Assembly (NCBI GenBank): GCA_023213315.1
Contig: JAKCPI010010650.1
Location: forward strand, 1 to 64,000
Reading direction: 5' to 3'
DNA from: Euborellia annulipes
Taxonomy: Eukaryota; Arthropoda; Insecta; Dermaptera; Anisolabididae
DNA length: 64,000 bases
A model generated the notes under the pieces. It was not told the DNA's origin, ran no database searches, and was given only the letters and a program-made list of their open reading frames with translations. The translations under genes and the position numbers were made by a program. Below, piece by piece: positions 42,066-53,389 of the stretch (positions are counted from its first letter, which is position 1; the number at the start of each line of letters is the position of its first letter).

Positions 42066-45000
42066 GATATTGGTACATTAGTTTACAATAAAATCAGTTC
42101 AAAAATTAGTTGCCTGTTTTGACATAAACAAACAAATGTGACAAACTATGATTAAATTATATTCGGAAAACAATTATTTCAAATCTGTCTATGCTCAAAT
42201 ATAAATTATTTTAGAAATTGTCATTAAAAAGAATACAGTAGGTATTAAAAGATTTTGTGATTTGTATTACTATCATTAGGGGAGTTTTTAATTATATACC
42301 TCATTGGTACTGTATTAATTATTTATAGTTTTAATAAATAATTAATACGAAATGCGGTTTATAATTCTATAGTAATAATAGAGTAATTTAAAATATTTTC
42401 AAAGTATTTAATATATATTTAATTAACTTGATACTAATTTCATAAAATTTTTAAATTAAATTTATTTATTTTTTTGTTATTTGTTTTTTCTTGAATTTTA
42501 AAAACACTTTATAATAAGATCGTTTTAAAAACCTATTTAAAAAGGGTGTCACACACCAGTGGCGCCGCTCGGTGGCGATTCGTCTAAGCTGACCCTTTTG
42601 TTTTCATTTTTAGAAGTTATAAGTATTGCCACTAGATGTCACTAAGTGTCAATATTGGGCAAATATGGCGGACGCCAGACAGCCTTAAGTTCCTAACACG
42701 TTGTTTTTTATGATCTTAACAACCAATAAAATGTTATTTAACCTATAATATTTTTTTAAAATGAGAAAATTTTCTCTGAATTCGTAGATGTCAAAATATA
42801 ATTTTTTGATATTATTCCTGATAATGAAGATGAGGATCAATGCGATTTCGAAAAGACAACAAAATAAATAATATTAAGTCAATTTCATTATAACTTTGAT
42901 TTACTGTTGCCATGTTCACTTCCATTCAGGAATTAATTGATGAGAAAATTTTGTTATCACTTTTAAAATATTAATACTTAGTATATATATATATATAAAA
43001 TTGATTAATGTAATTTTGATAAATAGTTTCTAAGCTATTAGTATTAAATATAACCATAAAAGAACTTTAATAATATCTCCGTTTTAATTTTTGAATTATA
43101 ACCTAAAATTATTTTATTAATATAAATAGTGCATAGATTAATTTGCTATCATGTGTCAAGGGACTTTGAAGCATTTCTACAAATATATATTGGACTTTGA
43201 GAATTTTGCAATTATAATTTTATTGTTTTTCTCTAAATTAGTCGTATTTTTAGAGATAATTTATGAATATCTGCCATAATTACAGTATTTACTTGCACAA
43301 TTGACAAAAAAAATGATATATAATCTAATCAAAACAATTTAAATCAGAAAAACTTTAATGTTGATTTTCTCAAAACTCGATATCTGGTCTTTGACACACC
43401 ATTGCATAACAGGGTCCATATATAGATATATATAAAAACACTCGCACTTTTTTTTCCCATTCACACACACAATCCTTCCCCCCTCCCCTAATTGCCTAAT
43501 GTTCTTCAAAAGCATTTCAGTTCTTGGCCTATGCTTCTAGTTTATTTGTGAGTTTCGATTTCATTTTTTTTTACTGTTATGATTACAACGTGAGTTTAGT
43601 GGGCAAAGTTAAAAATATTAAAAAATAAAACTAAATGGGTTCAAAAACAAAAAAAAAAAAAAACAAAAACAAAAATTGATAAAAAAATATTTTTATTAAA
43701 ATAATAATAATAAGGAAATGGTTGATTTCAAATATAATATATTACAACAAAAAAAAAAAAAAAAATTGAAAAAAAATAACAGAAAAAAGTAGAGATAAGA
43801 GGTGAGACTTATTTAAATAAAAAATAAATGCTTAACTTAATATAGATAGATCTATGTTAGTGAAATAAGATGATTTCGTAATAATTCAAAAGATAGGTTA
43901 ACAAACAATATATAATTGAAGTCTATTTATTTATTTATTTGTCTAACTTAGAATTAATAATAATAATAATATGTAAGCGTATTATTTAAAATAAAGGGAG
44001 TGAAGTGTAGAGAGGTAGTGTGGTGTGTTAGTCCGTCCATCTATAAAAAAGTGTTAGGCCTATTTGGGCTTGTGTTTTGAAAAATTTTAACAACTCCTTT
44101 ACATATAATACCAATTTTATATAAAATAAACACACACATAAAAAAAAATATATAAATATAGTCTATATAATAAAATATATAAAATATAAAATTTTAAAAA
44201 TGTCCAAAAGAAAATTTCTTTATTTTTTAACGCTTTTATTTATTTACTATTATAAACTGCCCTCTCTGTTTGGGACATTTTTTGGAAAATACTTTTTTTT
44301 TATAATTAACGACGTTTCGTATCCTCAAAATAGCAATTAAAAAAAAAAAAGGCCATAAAAATAAGTTAAGTAGTTTCGGGATTGATGACGTAACAAAGAA
44401 TCACAATCACAAGTTTATAATTAATTTTTTGTTTATTATCTCTAATTAAAATTTAATAAAATAATTTAAAATGGTAATTAAAAAAAAAAGATAATACAAA
44501 TTAGTTGAGTAATTTCGCAATTGATGATGACGTAACAAAGAATTAATTAAAGAATTGAAATAAATTAAATCTCACAAATGCAATTTTATAATTAATGATA
44601 TTTAATCATTAATTAGATTTTTAATTTGATAAGATAAATATGATTAATTTTAATCTTTTTTTTATTTTTTGTTTATCGGCATTTGAGGCTATTTATTTAT
44701 TTATTTATTTATTTATTTATAAATAAATTAATAAATGAGCAAAGACAGAACATTTATTTAATTTTCTTTTTTCTTATATAAACATATGCTCACCGACAGC
44801 CAAAACACGTGCCTCCTCCCCTCCCATCCCCCGCCTGAATACTCTACACATGTTCCCTTAAATTCCCCAGGATAGACGGGAGCCTCCAGGAGAGCAGGCC
44901 TAACCAGAAACGACTTATGGAGGAAGGTAATTGGGGCTCGTTAAATTCTGCTCGAAGGACCAAAATAAACTTGAATTTTTGTAGGGAATTTAAATTATAC

Positions 45001-45476
45001 ACTAGGTTATATGTTTCAAAATTGTTTTATTAACTTGACACAAAGTGTCCAAATGTTAATAAAATAATTTTAAAACACATTATCTAATGTATAATTTAAA
45101 TTTTTTATATTATCAAGTTTCAACTAGTGCCTACGGTTGCCTGTATCAATTTAATTTTAAAATAGATCTTGAGCCAAAAAATTAGTGTAAAATGATTATG
45201 TGTAGGGTTGCAAATTTTCATTTTTCTCTCTTGGAAAAATCATTTGACTTTTTTTGAGTCTCATCCCGCCTTTTCAAGGCTGGTTTTTGGCCGAAACCGA
45301 AACTTCGATCCGTTTCTAATTAATACGAATCAAGAATAAGTTGTTTCCAAAATATGTTTTTGATCTTAGCAGTTGACAACCAGAGTTGACAAGTTATTTA
45401 CAGACCAGTAATTTACTACCTTGTAAATAACTGTAAAAAAACCAACTTCCTGAAGAAAAAAACAGGTTAACATCTT

Positions 45477-45760
45477 TTATTTCATATTTTTGAATGTTTT
45501 TCTAGGATTGACGATGTTGTTTTCTTTTTATTTAATGAATAATATAATCAAAATGTTAATAAATGAAATTCAAAAATTAAATATGGTAAACTAACCTACA
45601 ACTGTCATTTCATTTGTGAGTACATTTATTATTTTCTTAATTAAATTCAGTTTGCATTTATTCTTTTATGTTTCTGATAAGGAATTAAACATATGGAAAA
45701 TTAATTTTAGAATATATATAGTCCGAAAAGTGGAATCTGGTCTGGCAATCATCCATTACT
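45477..45760. repeat. Duplicated AT-rich segment (empty-site copy)
   Basis: Matches 28048-28309 and continues across the point where the mariner sits in that copy, with a single TA followed by CCGAAAAGTGGAATCTGG. It shows the sequence before mariner insertion. Confidence 0.75.
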
Positions 45761-46296
45761 ACACTGTAAAAAAAAATATAAATTTTCAATCATTTTTCAT
45801 ATACTTTCGTGGTTTAATTTTAATATACCCAGGATATGAAATAAAATTAATATAAAAGTTTATGAACAAATTACCAACTTTTAAACTTATCTTTTTCTTT
45901 GTGTGCCGCCAAATTTTGAAATCGTTAAAAGTGCACCGCGACAAGTTGAGAATCACTGGTCTAAACGTTCTCAAATAACTCGACTACCTCAAGGAATTTT
46001 TATTAATATTATTTTATAATTATTTTAAGGAAACTTGAAATTATTCTTTTAAAATTTATTTCACAAATCTTAATTTATTAAATTCTGGTTTGAAATTCGC
46101 GCTCTAAACTATTTAAATATTTATGAAGTATATTAAAATCATACTAATTAAATAATTTTTATAAAGTAATTCAACTAAATAGCTATAAAAATTAAAATTA
46201 ACAATTTTTACCAAAATAATTAATTTTAAAATATACAAGAAATTTGTTAGGTTGGCAACAAATTGAACTTTCCCATATATATATTCATAAACAGTT
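45761..46296. mobile_element. Second copy of fold-back element (one arm only)
   Basis: ACACTGTAAAAA ... CATAAACAGTTTATGAA corresponds to 9665-10200. The inverted right arm is missing. Confidence 0.65.
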
Positions 46297-46573
46297 TATG
46301 AAACAGAGTTCCTATACTTGTATAGGAAGTTTTCTTGAAAAGTTTTAACAGTGAAGAAGCCAATGAGAAGATTTCTTTTTATATATAAATCAGTCTGTCA
46401 CGCTCTACTTGACTGAGGAAGAACACGAAACGTCGTTTTTTTTTTTTTTGTTTCAGGGATAACAAGAGGGGAAAAATTTGAATAACAAATTAAATTCTAA
46501 TACATACACAAACGTAAACAAAAAAAAAAAAAAAAATTTGATTAATCTCAAACAAATGTATTTAAACGAGTAC

Positions 46574-46838
46574 CCCTGTACCGACCTCGGTGGTAAAGGT
46601 GACCTGCGGTAATTGTAATCGTCTTCGCACTGTAGGCTCAGTGCTTGCTGTAACTGTACTAGCCGAACAAGTTGTGGTAGACGCGCGATGTGCCTGCGCT
46701 AGTTGTGGTTGTGGCGGTGGTGGTAGGGGTAACGGGGGCCCGTTGGCTGTCGCCGCCGCCGCCGCCGCCGCCATCACGGAAAATGTGCTGGCGCCCGGTC
46801 GTCGAAACACCTCCAATGTTAATTCATTACCGCACGAT
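46574..46838 (-). CDS. RhoGEF exon 6: last PDZ strand and poly-Ala/Pro linker
   Basis: The acceptor TTTTCCAG joins in phase to give RSCGNELTLEVFRRPG, the last PDZ strand. Then come a seven-Ala tract encoded by GCG repeats, a Pro-rich run (PPLPLPPPPQPQ) and a Ser/Thr-rich linker. The donor is most likely GGG|GTACTC, which leaves phase 0 as exon 7 needs; GAG|GTCGGT and CTC|GTTTAA would also fit. Confidence 0.83.
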
Positions 46839-46884
46839 CTGGAAAATAACATAAACATAAGGAAACATCTACTAGAAATAAAAG

Positions 46885-47100
46885 ATATTTTTTTAAAAAA
46901 TTCGGTCTATATCTTATAGATAATTAAATTAGTAATCATTGTGTTAAAGAATAATTAATTTGTTGCCTTTAATTAATTAGCTGGGATCTTTCAAATGAAA
47001 TGCTTGTTTCCCTATGTGCACAACTAACGCCATCTCTTGACGCCTACAGTAACCAGCTTCTGATTAGGCTATTAACGGTTTTTCGAGACTCGCCCTCGTA
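46885..47100. repeat. Partial copy of MITE family E
   Basis: GATAATTAAATTAGTAATCA and TTTTTCGAGACTCGCC match 36655-36840. It starts about 45 bp upstream of exon 6's acceptor. Confidence 0.55.
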
Positions 47101-47278
47101 AACCCAGCGGCCGATTAATTGAATTTTTATTTCAAAATGAATTTTACTTACAAATGAAACCTAACCAGAGCTACCAACCCTTTGGCTTTTTTTTCATTAA
47201 TTGAAGTTTTTTTTTTTTTTTTAAGGTTATGGAGAAAGAAAAACCAGCGACTGCTTCCCACGTTAAAATAATTTATTC

Positions 47279-47320
47279 GCAGATATTTCGGTAAGCTTAA
47301 CGCAAACCATCCTCAGTGCT
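47279..47320 (-). ncRNA. Hammerhead-ribozyme-like motif, palindrome left arm
   Basis: Mirror of 47751-47794: CTGAGGA, GGT/ACC stem II, GAAATATC on the minus strand. Confidence 0.6.
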
Positions 47321-47750
47321 TCAAATTATATGATTGTGGAGCGTTTAACAAACTCATAAAATGCTTGAGAAGCCATTCTATACATGGAGGGACAAAACCA
47401 CATGAAGCAAAGTCACTGAGAGAAAAACAGCATCTACAGTATATACATAAGACACAATCGAATTTTTTGTATGCTTTACGATAATTTCTCACAGTGACCC
47501 ACCAGGCGCGTGTACTTTCTAATACTAATACTAATATATAATAGAGTATTAGAAAGTACACGCGCCTGGTGGGTCACTGTGAGAAATTATCGTAAAGCAT
47601 ACAAAAAATTCGATTGTGTCTTATGTATATACTGTAGATGCTGTTTTTCTCTCAGTGACTTGCTTCATGTGGTTTTGTCCCTCCATGTATAGAATGGCTT
47701 CTCAAGCATTTTATGAGTTTGTTAAACGCTCCACAATCATATAATTTGAA

Positions 47751-47794
47751 GCACTGAGGATGGTTTGCGTTAAGCTTACCGAAATATCTGCGAA
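47751..47794 (+). ncRNA. Hammerhead-ribozyme-like motif, palindrome right arm
   Basis: GCA, CTGAGGA (47754-47760), stem II GGT/ACC closing a 13-base loop, GAAATATC (47781-47788), then TGC, which pairs with GCA as inner stem I; further out GAA/GAA forms an internal loop and TT/AA pairs again. Core bases match consensus; stem III is the self-complementary ATAT. Confidence 0.6.
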
Positions 47795-47973
47795 TAAATT
47801 ATTTTAACGTGGGAAGCAGTCGCTGGTTTTTCTTTCTCCATAACCTTAATACTGTTGACCCAGCATACTTAGTTTCGTTTACTTTTTTTTTTTTTTTTTT
47901 ATAGATGATTGTATTGTTTGTAGGTAGAATTAAAAATCAAAGCTAAACATAATTTCATTTATTTCCACTCAGA

Positions 47974-48010
47974 GCTGACGTTTCGGTCACTTTTAGCGCC
48001 ATCTTCAGAT
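47974..48010 (-). ncRNA. Hammerhead-like core, isolated
   Basis: Minus strand CTGAAGA, CGCT/AGTG stem-loop II, ACCGAAACGTC. No convincing stem I was found. Confidence 0.45.
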
Positions 48011-48151
48011 TTATTAACTCACATTAATACAAATATTTTCCACTAGGGGCTCTCAATCGATTTTAATAAAATTATCATCCTAGAAAAAGAATGTAATTAC
48101 CGGTATGACAGACAGTCATAGAAGCCATTCACATATCTCTATCTCTATATA

Positions 48152-49062
48152 CAGGGTGTCCGGTAAAGAATGGATAACCTTGAAATGTCTTATAGTATAA
48201 CTTATGGCCGTTCAGAAAAAAAATTGAAACAAAATATATCATAAGTAGTACCTAAGATATGATTTTTTTAAAAGAAAGGTCTAATTTTTTTACCTTGTTT
48301 TACTTTTATGAACACTACGATCAGAAATGAATGGATTCCATCGGTTTGTTGTTATTTTATTATTATACACGAACTATGCTAATAGATAAACAGTGAATAG
48401 CTATTGCACTTTTTTATTAAAAAATTAGCAAGATTAGCGGTTCACAAGACTGCTCCGTATATCATTTATCCGTAGATGTAGGGCCTGCATAAGAGTGGGA
48501 GGCCGACAGTTTGAACATTTATTATAAATGAATGTATAATAAAGTGTTGTTTATGTTAAATGTTGTTTTTTATTAATCCCCAAAGTTCAGGTACAATTAA
48601 ATTTAAAAAATGTTCCCATATTACAAATTTTGATATTTAGTAAAATTTTCTCCTTTTCTACATTAATGGCAATAATTCACTATTTATTGTAGATACATTT
48701 ATGAATTGTACCATTAAAAGTTTAAACATTGTTTAAAAAATAAATTTTGCAAAGTTTTTCTAAAATTAATTAATTTGCTAATTTTTTAATAAAAAAGTGC
48801 AATAGCTAGTCATACTATTCACTGTTTATCTATTAGCATAGTTCGTGTATAATAATAAAATAACAACAAACCGATGGAATCCATTCATTTCTGATCGTAG
48901 TGTTCATAAAAGTAAAACAAAGTAAAAAAATTAGACCTTTCTTAAAAAAAATCATATCTTAGGTACTACTTATGATATATTTTGTTTCAATTTTTTTTCT
49001 GAACGGCCATAAGTTATACTATAAGACATTTCAAGGTTATCCATTCTTTACCGGACACCCTG
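48152..49062. mobile_element. Fold-back element with about 290-bp inverted arms
   Basis: CAGGGTGTCCGGTAAAGAAT and its inverted copy ending CCGGACACCCTG, with TA on both sides. Arms run to about 48430 and from about 48775. The middle is noncoding. Ends resemble Tc1/mariner-type MITEs. Confidence 0.8.
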
Positions 49063-50027
49063 TATATATGGACCGTTTATTTTGAAAGTGGTATAAGTCC
49101 AATTTTTAAAAAATCTGAGATATCGCATAATTTATGCTTAATTTAATGTAAATTTTCTATGTATAACCAGCTAGTGGTAAATTTCTTAAAAAATTCCCAT
49201 GTTTTGTAAAATTGAAAATTGGTCGGTAAAGAAGTTGCATAATCGTTGATTATGAAAGTGGTGTAAGTCCAATTTGAGTTAGGTAGCTTAGCAGATGGTT
49301 GCCTGTTAGTAGTCTGTTATTGTGCATTTGTTTATAAATTTGTTAAGAATTACTAACAGTGGCGTTTGTTGGGGGGGAGGGGGGCAGGGGAGGGCATTTG
49401 CCCCCTTCCCCTCTCCTTCCTAGGTATTATTCTACGTCAATAAAATATATCTACGAAACTGTATAAAATTAAAAAAATTAATTAGATTAAATACCTTTTG
49501 GCCAAATTTAAGATACCTATTTGTAAGAAAATTGAAGTTAGAAATTGAAAAAAAAAAGTTCCCCCCCTCCAAGAAAAAGTTGAAATGACGCAACTGGTTA
49601 CGAGATTAGGTTACTTATTAATATAAAGATATCAAGCAGTTATTTCTTCCGGTACAACATAAATATTTCAACACTCTGCTATCCATATACAGAGGATAAG
49701 TAAATACTACGAATATCTTGTAATTTTAACAATGTAATTAACATCTAAAATTAAAAATACTACTCCTATTTTATATCGTGTCATTATTTGTAAAGAATAT
49801 TGAATTAATATGAGGTATATTTTGAGATATATTTGATTTTTCAAAATTGAAATTCAACGAAGTTTACAGTTGGTTAATTTTGAAAGTGGTGTAAGTCCAT
49901 TTGCAGCCTGTAATTATATATTAGTTTAGTCAAATTCGCCTAAAACAAATTTATATAACTAAATTAGACACTGATAAAGAAGTAGAAACACTCACCGACT
50001 TCATATCATTTGCCTAGATTTTACTTT

Positions 50028-50158
50028 CTCTTACCCTATATATGAAATATATAGAGAGAGAAAGTATTGCGATCATGTCAAAAATTCGATGTCGAGATTT
50101 TGATGGATATACATGTTTTGAGGTCCCCTGAGTCCAAAAAAGTGGGTCCCGCAAATTG

Positions 50159-50193
<35 letters not shown>

Positions 50194-50600
50194 TGTGTGT
50201 GTGGAACCATTTTTTTAGCATGAAGGAGTTGAGCTAGCGGATTGAAATTTTATATTTAACTTAGGTACCTTTGAAGAATCTCAAAATAAGCTTTTGAACA
50301 AAATCGGCCAAAAAGTACTAGTACTTTACTGATGTACTTTTTCAGTTTTTTTCGATTTTCTCAAAATTCGCTCCAAGGATTTTTTTTAAAATTCAAAAAT
50401 CAATTATTTTTTAGATGCTCTTTAAAATGTATATTCTCATTTTGCCGTTGAAATCTTCTGAAGACCACTTTACTCTTGTTCTTCATAGGAAAGATAGAAA
50501 TGGTTGCCATGGTAACGGAATTTAAATCTTTTTCTTTTTTATTAGATTAAAAATCAATTATTATTTAAATTCCCATTTATTTTTTTTTATTTTTTATTTC
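50028..50600 (+). repeat. Hairpin-ended dispersed repeat, copy 6
   Basis: 5' hairpin, TG microsatellite (50162-50204), core AAAAAGTACTAGTACTTTAC, GGTTGCCATGGTAAC, then AAAAATCAATTATTATTTAA; the 3' hairpin is missing. Confidence 0.72.
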
Positions 50601-50679
50601 TGTTTTAATTGTTTCAAAGAAAACATATATATATATCTCTCTCACTTGCAAACATTATCGCCTGTCTCTACTCTTTTTA

Positions 50680-50835
50680 CTTTCTCGTACCCTATATATG
50701 AAATATATAGAGAGAGAAAGTATTGGTTTCATGTCAAAAATTCGATGTCGAGATTTTGATGGATCTTCACGTTTTGAGGTCCCCTGAATCCAAAAAAGTG
50801 GTTTTAGCGACATGGTCTGTCTGTCTGTCTGTCTG

Positions 50836-50874
<39 letters not shown>

Positions 50875-51698
50875 CAATTTTAAGCATGAAGGAATTGAGC
50901 TAGGAGGCTGAAATTTTATATTTAAGTTAAACACCCCCCGGGACCGACAAAATAAGCTTTTAATCAAAATCGGCCAAAAAGTACTAGTACTTTACTGATG
51001 TACTTTTTCAGTTTTTTTCGATTTTCTCAAAATTCGCTCTAACGATTTTGATTAAAATTCAAAAATCAATTATTTTTTAGATGCTCTTTCAAATGTATAT
51101 TCTCGTTTTGCCCTCAAAATTGTTTGAAGCACACTTTACTCTTGTGCTTCATAGGAAAGATAGGAGAAATAAATGGTTGCCATGGTAACCGAATTTAAAT
51201 CTTTTTCTTTTTATTAGATTAAAAATCAATTATTATTTAAACGCCCATTTTTTTTTTTTCGGAGAAAACATATCTCTCTCTCTCACAAAACTATCTTCTC
51301 TCTTTCTACGCGTTTTAAATTTTTCTACCTTATCTTCGCATTTGACCAATGTTAATTTCCTATAGGGATTTGTATGTTAATTTCGATTCAAAAGGGGGTC
51401 CCCTTTAGAACTTTTTAGGCATTTAAAATTTTTTTTTCCAATTCTTATGAAATTTTGTATTTATTTACGATTCTATATTGTGTATAAAATGTCCAAATAT
51501 GAGATTAAAATTTTGAAAAATAACCATAGTTTATTTGAAGCAGTCAACATTTAAAATGCAAGTTTGAAACTAAGGTGCTATGGAAAACTAAATATATCTC
51601 GACACAAAAAATCTGGTGTGACCAGCACAGTGCGCAACTTTCTCTTACCGAAGGGTAAGAGAAAGTTGTGTGCTGTGCGCCAGTCACACCAGATTTTT
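50680..51698 (+). repeat. Hairpin-ended dispersed repeat, copy 7 (long form)
   Basis: Complete from 5' hairpin (50680-50720) through TGTCTGTCTG and TG microsatellite (50818-50872), core, GGTTGCCATGGTAACC, the extra 3' block (GTTAATTTCCTATAGGGATT) and the terminal hairpin at 51608-51697. It runs straight into the tandem array. Confidence 0.78.
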
Positions 51699-52853
51699 AA
51701 ATTCCCTTTCCACCTTATCTTCGCATAGAAACAATGTTAATTTCCTATAGGGATTTGTATGTTAATTTCGATTCAAAAGGGGGTCCCCTTTGGAACTTTT
51801 TAGGCATTTAAAATTTTTTTTTTCCAATTCTTATGAAATTTTGTATTTATTTACGATTCTATATTGTGTATAAAATGTCCAAATATGAGATTAAAATTTT
51901 GAAAAATAACCATAGTTTATTTGAAGCAGTCAACATTTAAAATGCAAGTTTGAAACTAAGGTGCTATGGAAAACTAAATATATCTCGACACAAAAATCTG
52001 GTGTGACCAGCACAGTGCGCAACTTTCTCTTACCGAAGGGTAAGAGAAAGTTGTGTGCTGTGCTGGTCACACCAGATTTTTAAATTCCCTTTCCACCTTA
52101 TCTTCGCATAGAAACAATGTTAATTTCCTATAGGGATTTGTATGTTAATTTCGATTCAAAAGGGGGTCCCCTTTGGAACTTTTTAGGCATTTAAAATTTT
52201 TTTTTCCAATTCTTATGAAATTTTGTATTTATTTACGATTCTATATTGTGTATAAAATGTCCAAATATGAGATTAAAATTTTGAAAAATAACCATAGTTT
52301 ATTTGAAGCAGTCAACATTTAAAATGCAAGTTTGAAACTAAGGTGCTATGGAAAACTAAATATATCTCGACACAAAAAATCTGGTGTGACCAGCACAGTG
52401 CGCAACTTTCTCTTACCGAAGGGTAAGAGAAAGTTGTGTGCTGTGCGCCAGTCACACCAGATTTTTAAATTCCCTTTCCACCTTATCTTCGCATAGAAAC
52501 AATGTTAATTTCCTATAGGGATTTGTATGTTAATTTCGATTCAAAAGGGGGTCCCCTTTGGAACTTTTTAGGCATTTAAAATTTTTTTTTCCAATTCTTA
52601 TGAAATTTTGTATTTATTTACGATTCTATATTGTGTATAAAATGTCCAAATATGAGATTAAAATTTTGAAAAATAACCATAGTTTATTTGAAGCAGTCAA
52701 CATTTAAAATGCAAGTTTGAAACTAAGGTGCTATCGGAAACTAAATATATCTCGACACAAAAAATCTGGTGTGACCAGCACAGTGCGCAACTTTCTCTTA
52801 CCGAAGGGTAAGAGAAAGTTGTGTGCTGTGCGCCAGTCACACCAGATTTTTTA
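51317..52853 (+). repeat. Tandem array of four units of about 384 bp
   Basis: Units starting near 51317, 51699, 52081 and 52466 are almost identical. Each runs from ACCTTATCTTCGCAT through GATTCAAAAGGGGGTCCCCT to the terminal hairpin ACTTTCTCTTACCGAAGGGT ... CACACCAGATT. The first unit differs slightly near its start. Confidence 0.9.
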
Positions 52854-53389
52854 AATTAACAGATATGCAAACCTTTCATTTTCACGAAACAATAGAAAAT
52901 GGACTTACACCACTTTCAAAATAAACGGTCCATATAACTAAGTGATGGCAACGCAGGGCCTAATAATAAAGCTGAAAACTGGGCATGTGGAGTCCTTTTG
53001 TGCCTAAGGCGTCATTTAAGAAGCGATTTTTTGAAATTCCAATTTTAAAGGGCTTTTTTTGATTTTAAAATAATTCTTAAACAAGATGATTGCTCTCTTC
53101 GCTAAAACTATCCTTAGATGAATATCTAAATTCAGTTTCGAGGTTTTTTTGAAATTCGGCCTCTAAGTATTCCAAATCGCCATTTTTGTAAAAAAAAAAA
53201 AAATTTGGATTTTCCAGCTTTTAACTGAAATAAGATTTCAATATTCAATTCTAAACCCCCTTAAATGATCCCTCTTAAAGGTATTTTCGGTGTTGTGTAT
53301 TAAAATTCGGCAATTCATTTTTCCTTCTTTTTTAGGAAGGCGAAATTAAATTTCGGGGCGACCCCGCCACCCCTATATACGCCTCTGCA

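Larger units (their letters stand above)
37439..42684. mobile_element. Insertion block with TTAA at both junctions
   Basis: The left junction TTAA (37435-37438) is followed by GGCTGAGTC; the right junction is GACAGCC then TTAA (42685-42688). The duplicated TTAA and the short inverted GGCTG/CAGCC ends suggest a piggyBac-like unit, later filled with other repeats (SINE, hAT MITEs, hairpin-ended repeat). No transposase frame was found. Confidence 0.5.
37238..43419. mobile_element. Family B DNA transposon, copy 2, split by a 5.2-kb insertion
   Basis: 37238-37438 matches 8539-8340 reversed, and 42689-43419 matches the rest, 8335-7584 reversed, ending GCATAACAGGGTCCA. The two parts are collinear, so one element was opened at TTAA. 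Everything between is inserted later. Confidence 0.75.
33690..46573. other. Intron between exons 6 and 7 (12.9 kb)
   Basis: The largest intron holding a chain of nested repeats, listed separately. Stretches without an assigned element: 38198-39395 (AT-rich with G-rich patches), 40036-41004, 42074-42540 and 43420-45470 (AT-rich, TTTA microsatellite at 44690-44722). No exon or gene found in them. Confidence 0.45.
47221..47849. mobile_element. Near-perfect 305-bp palindrome with two hammerhead motifs
   Basis: Arms 47221-47526 and 47545-47849 are inverted copies with about one indel, separated by 18 bases. Both outer ends are TTAA. Each arm contains a hammerhead core. The high identity suggests a recent inversion-duplication or ongoing gene conversion. 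Confidence 0.85.
49069..52932. mobile_element. TA-flanked element with about 36-bp inverted ends, later invaded
   Basis: TGGACCGTTTATTTTGAAAG (left) and CTTTCAAAATAAACGGTCCA (right) flanked by TA. The GAAAGTGGTGTAAGTCCA motif repeats inside near 49252 and 49885. The hairpin-ended repeat with its tandem array (about 50028-52853) lies inside it, so the original unit was about 1 kb. Confidence 0.72.

Noticed and set aside
47313..47692. Cys-rich mirrored open frames in the palindrome
   Set aside because: The same sequence read in both arms; no start context, no homology, and it is part of the fold-back element.
51317..52853. Tandem units as a CRISPR-like array
   Set aside because: Units of about 384 bp with no short repeat/spacer alternation in a eukaryotic intron; a satellite-type expansion explains it.
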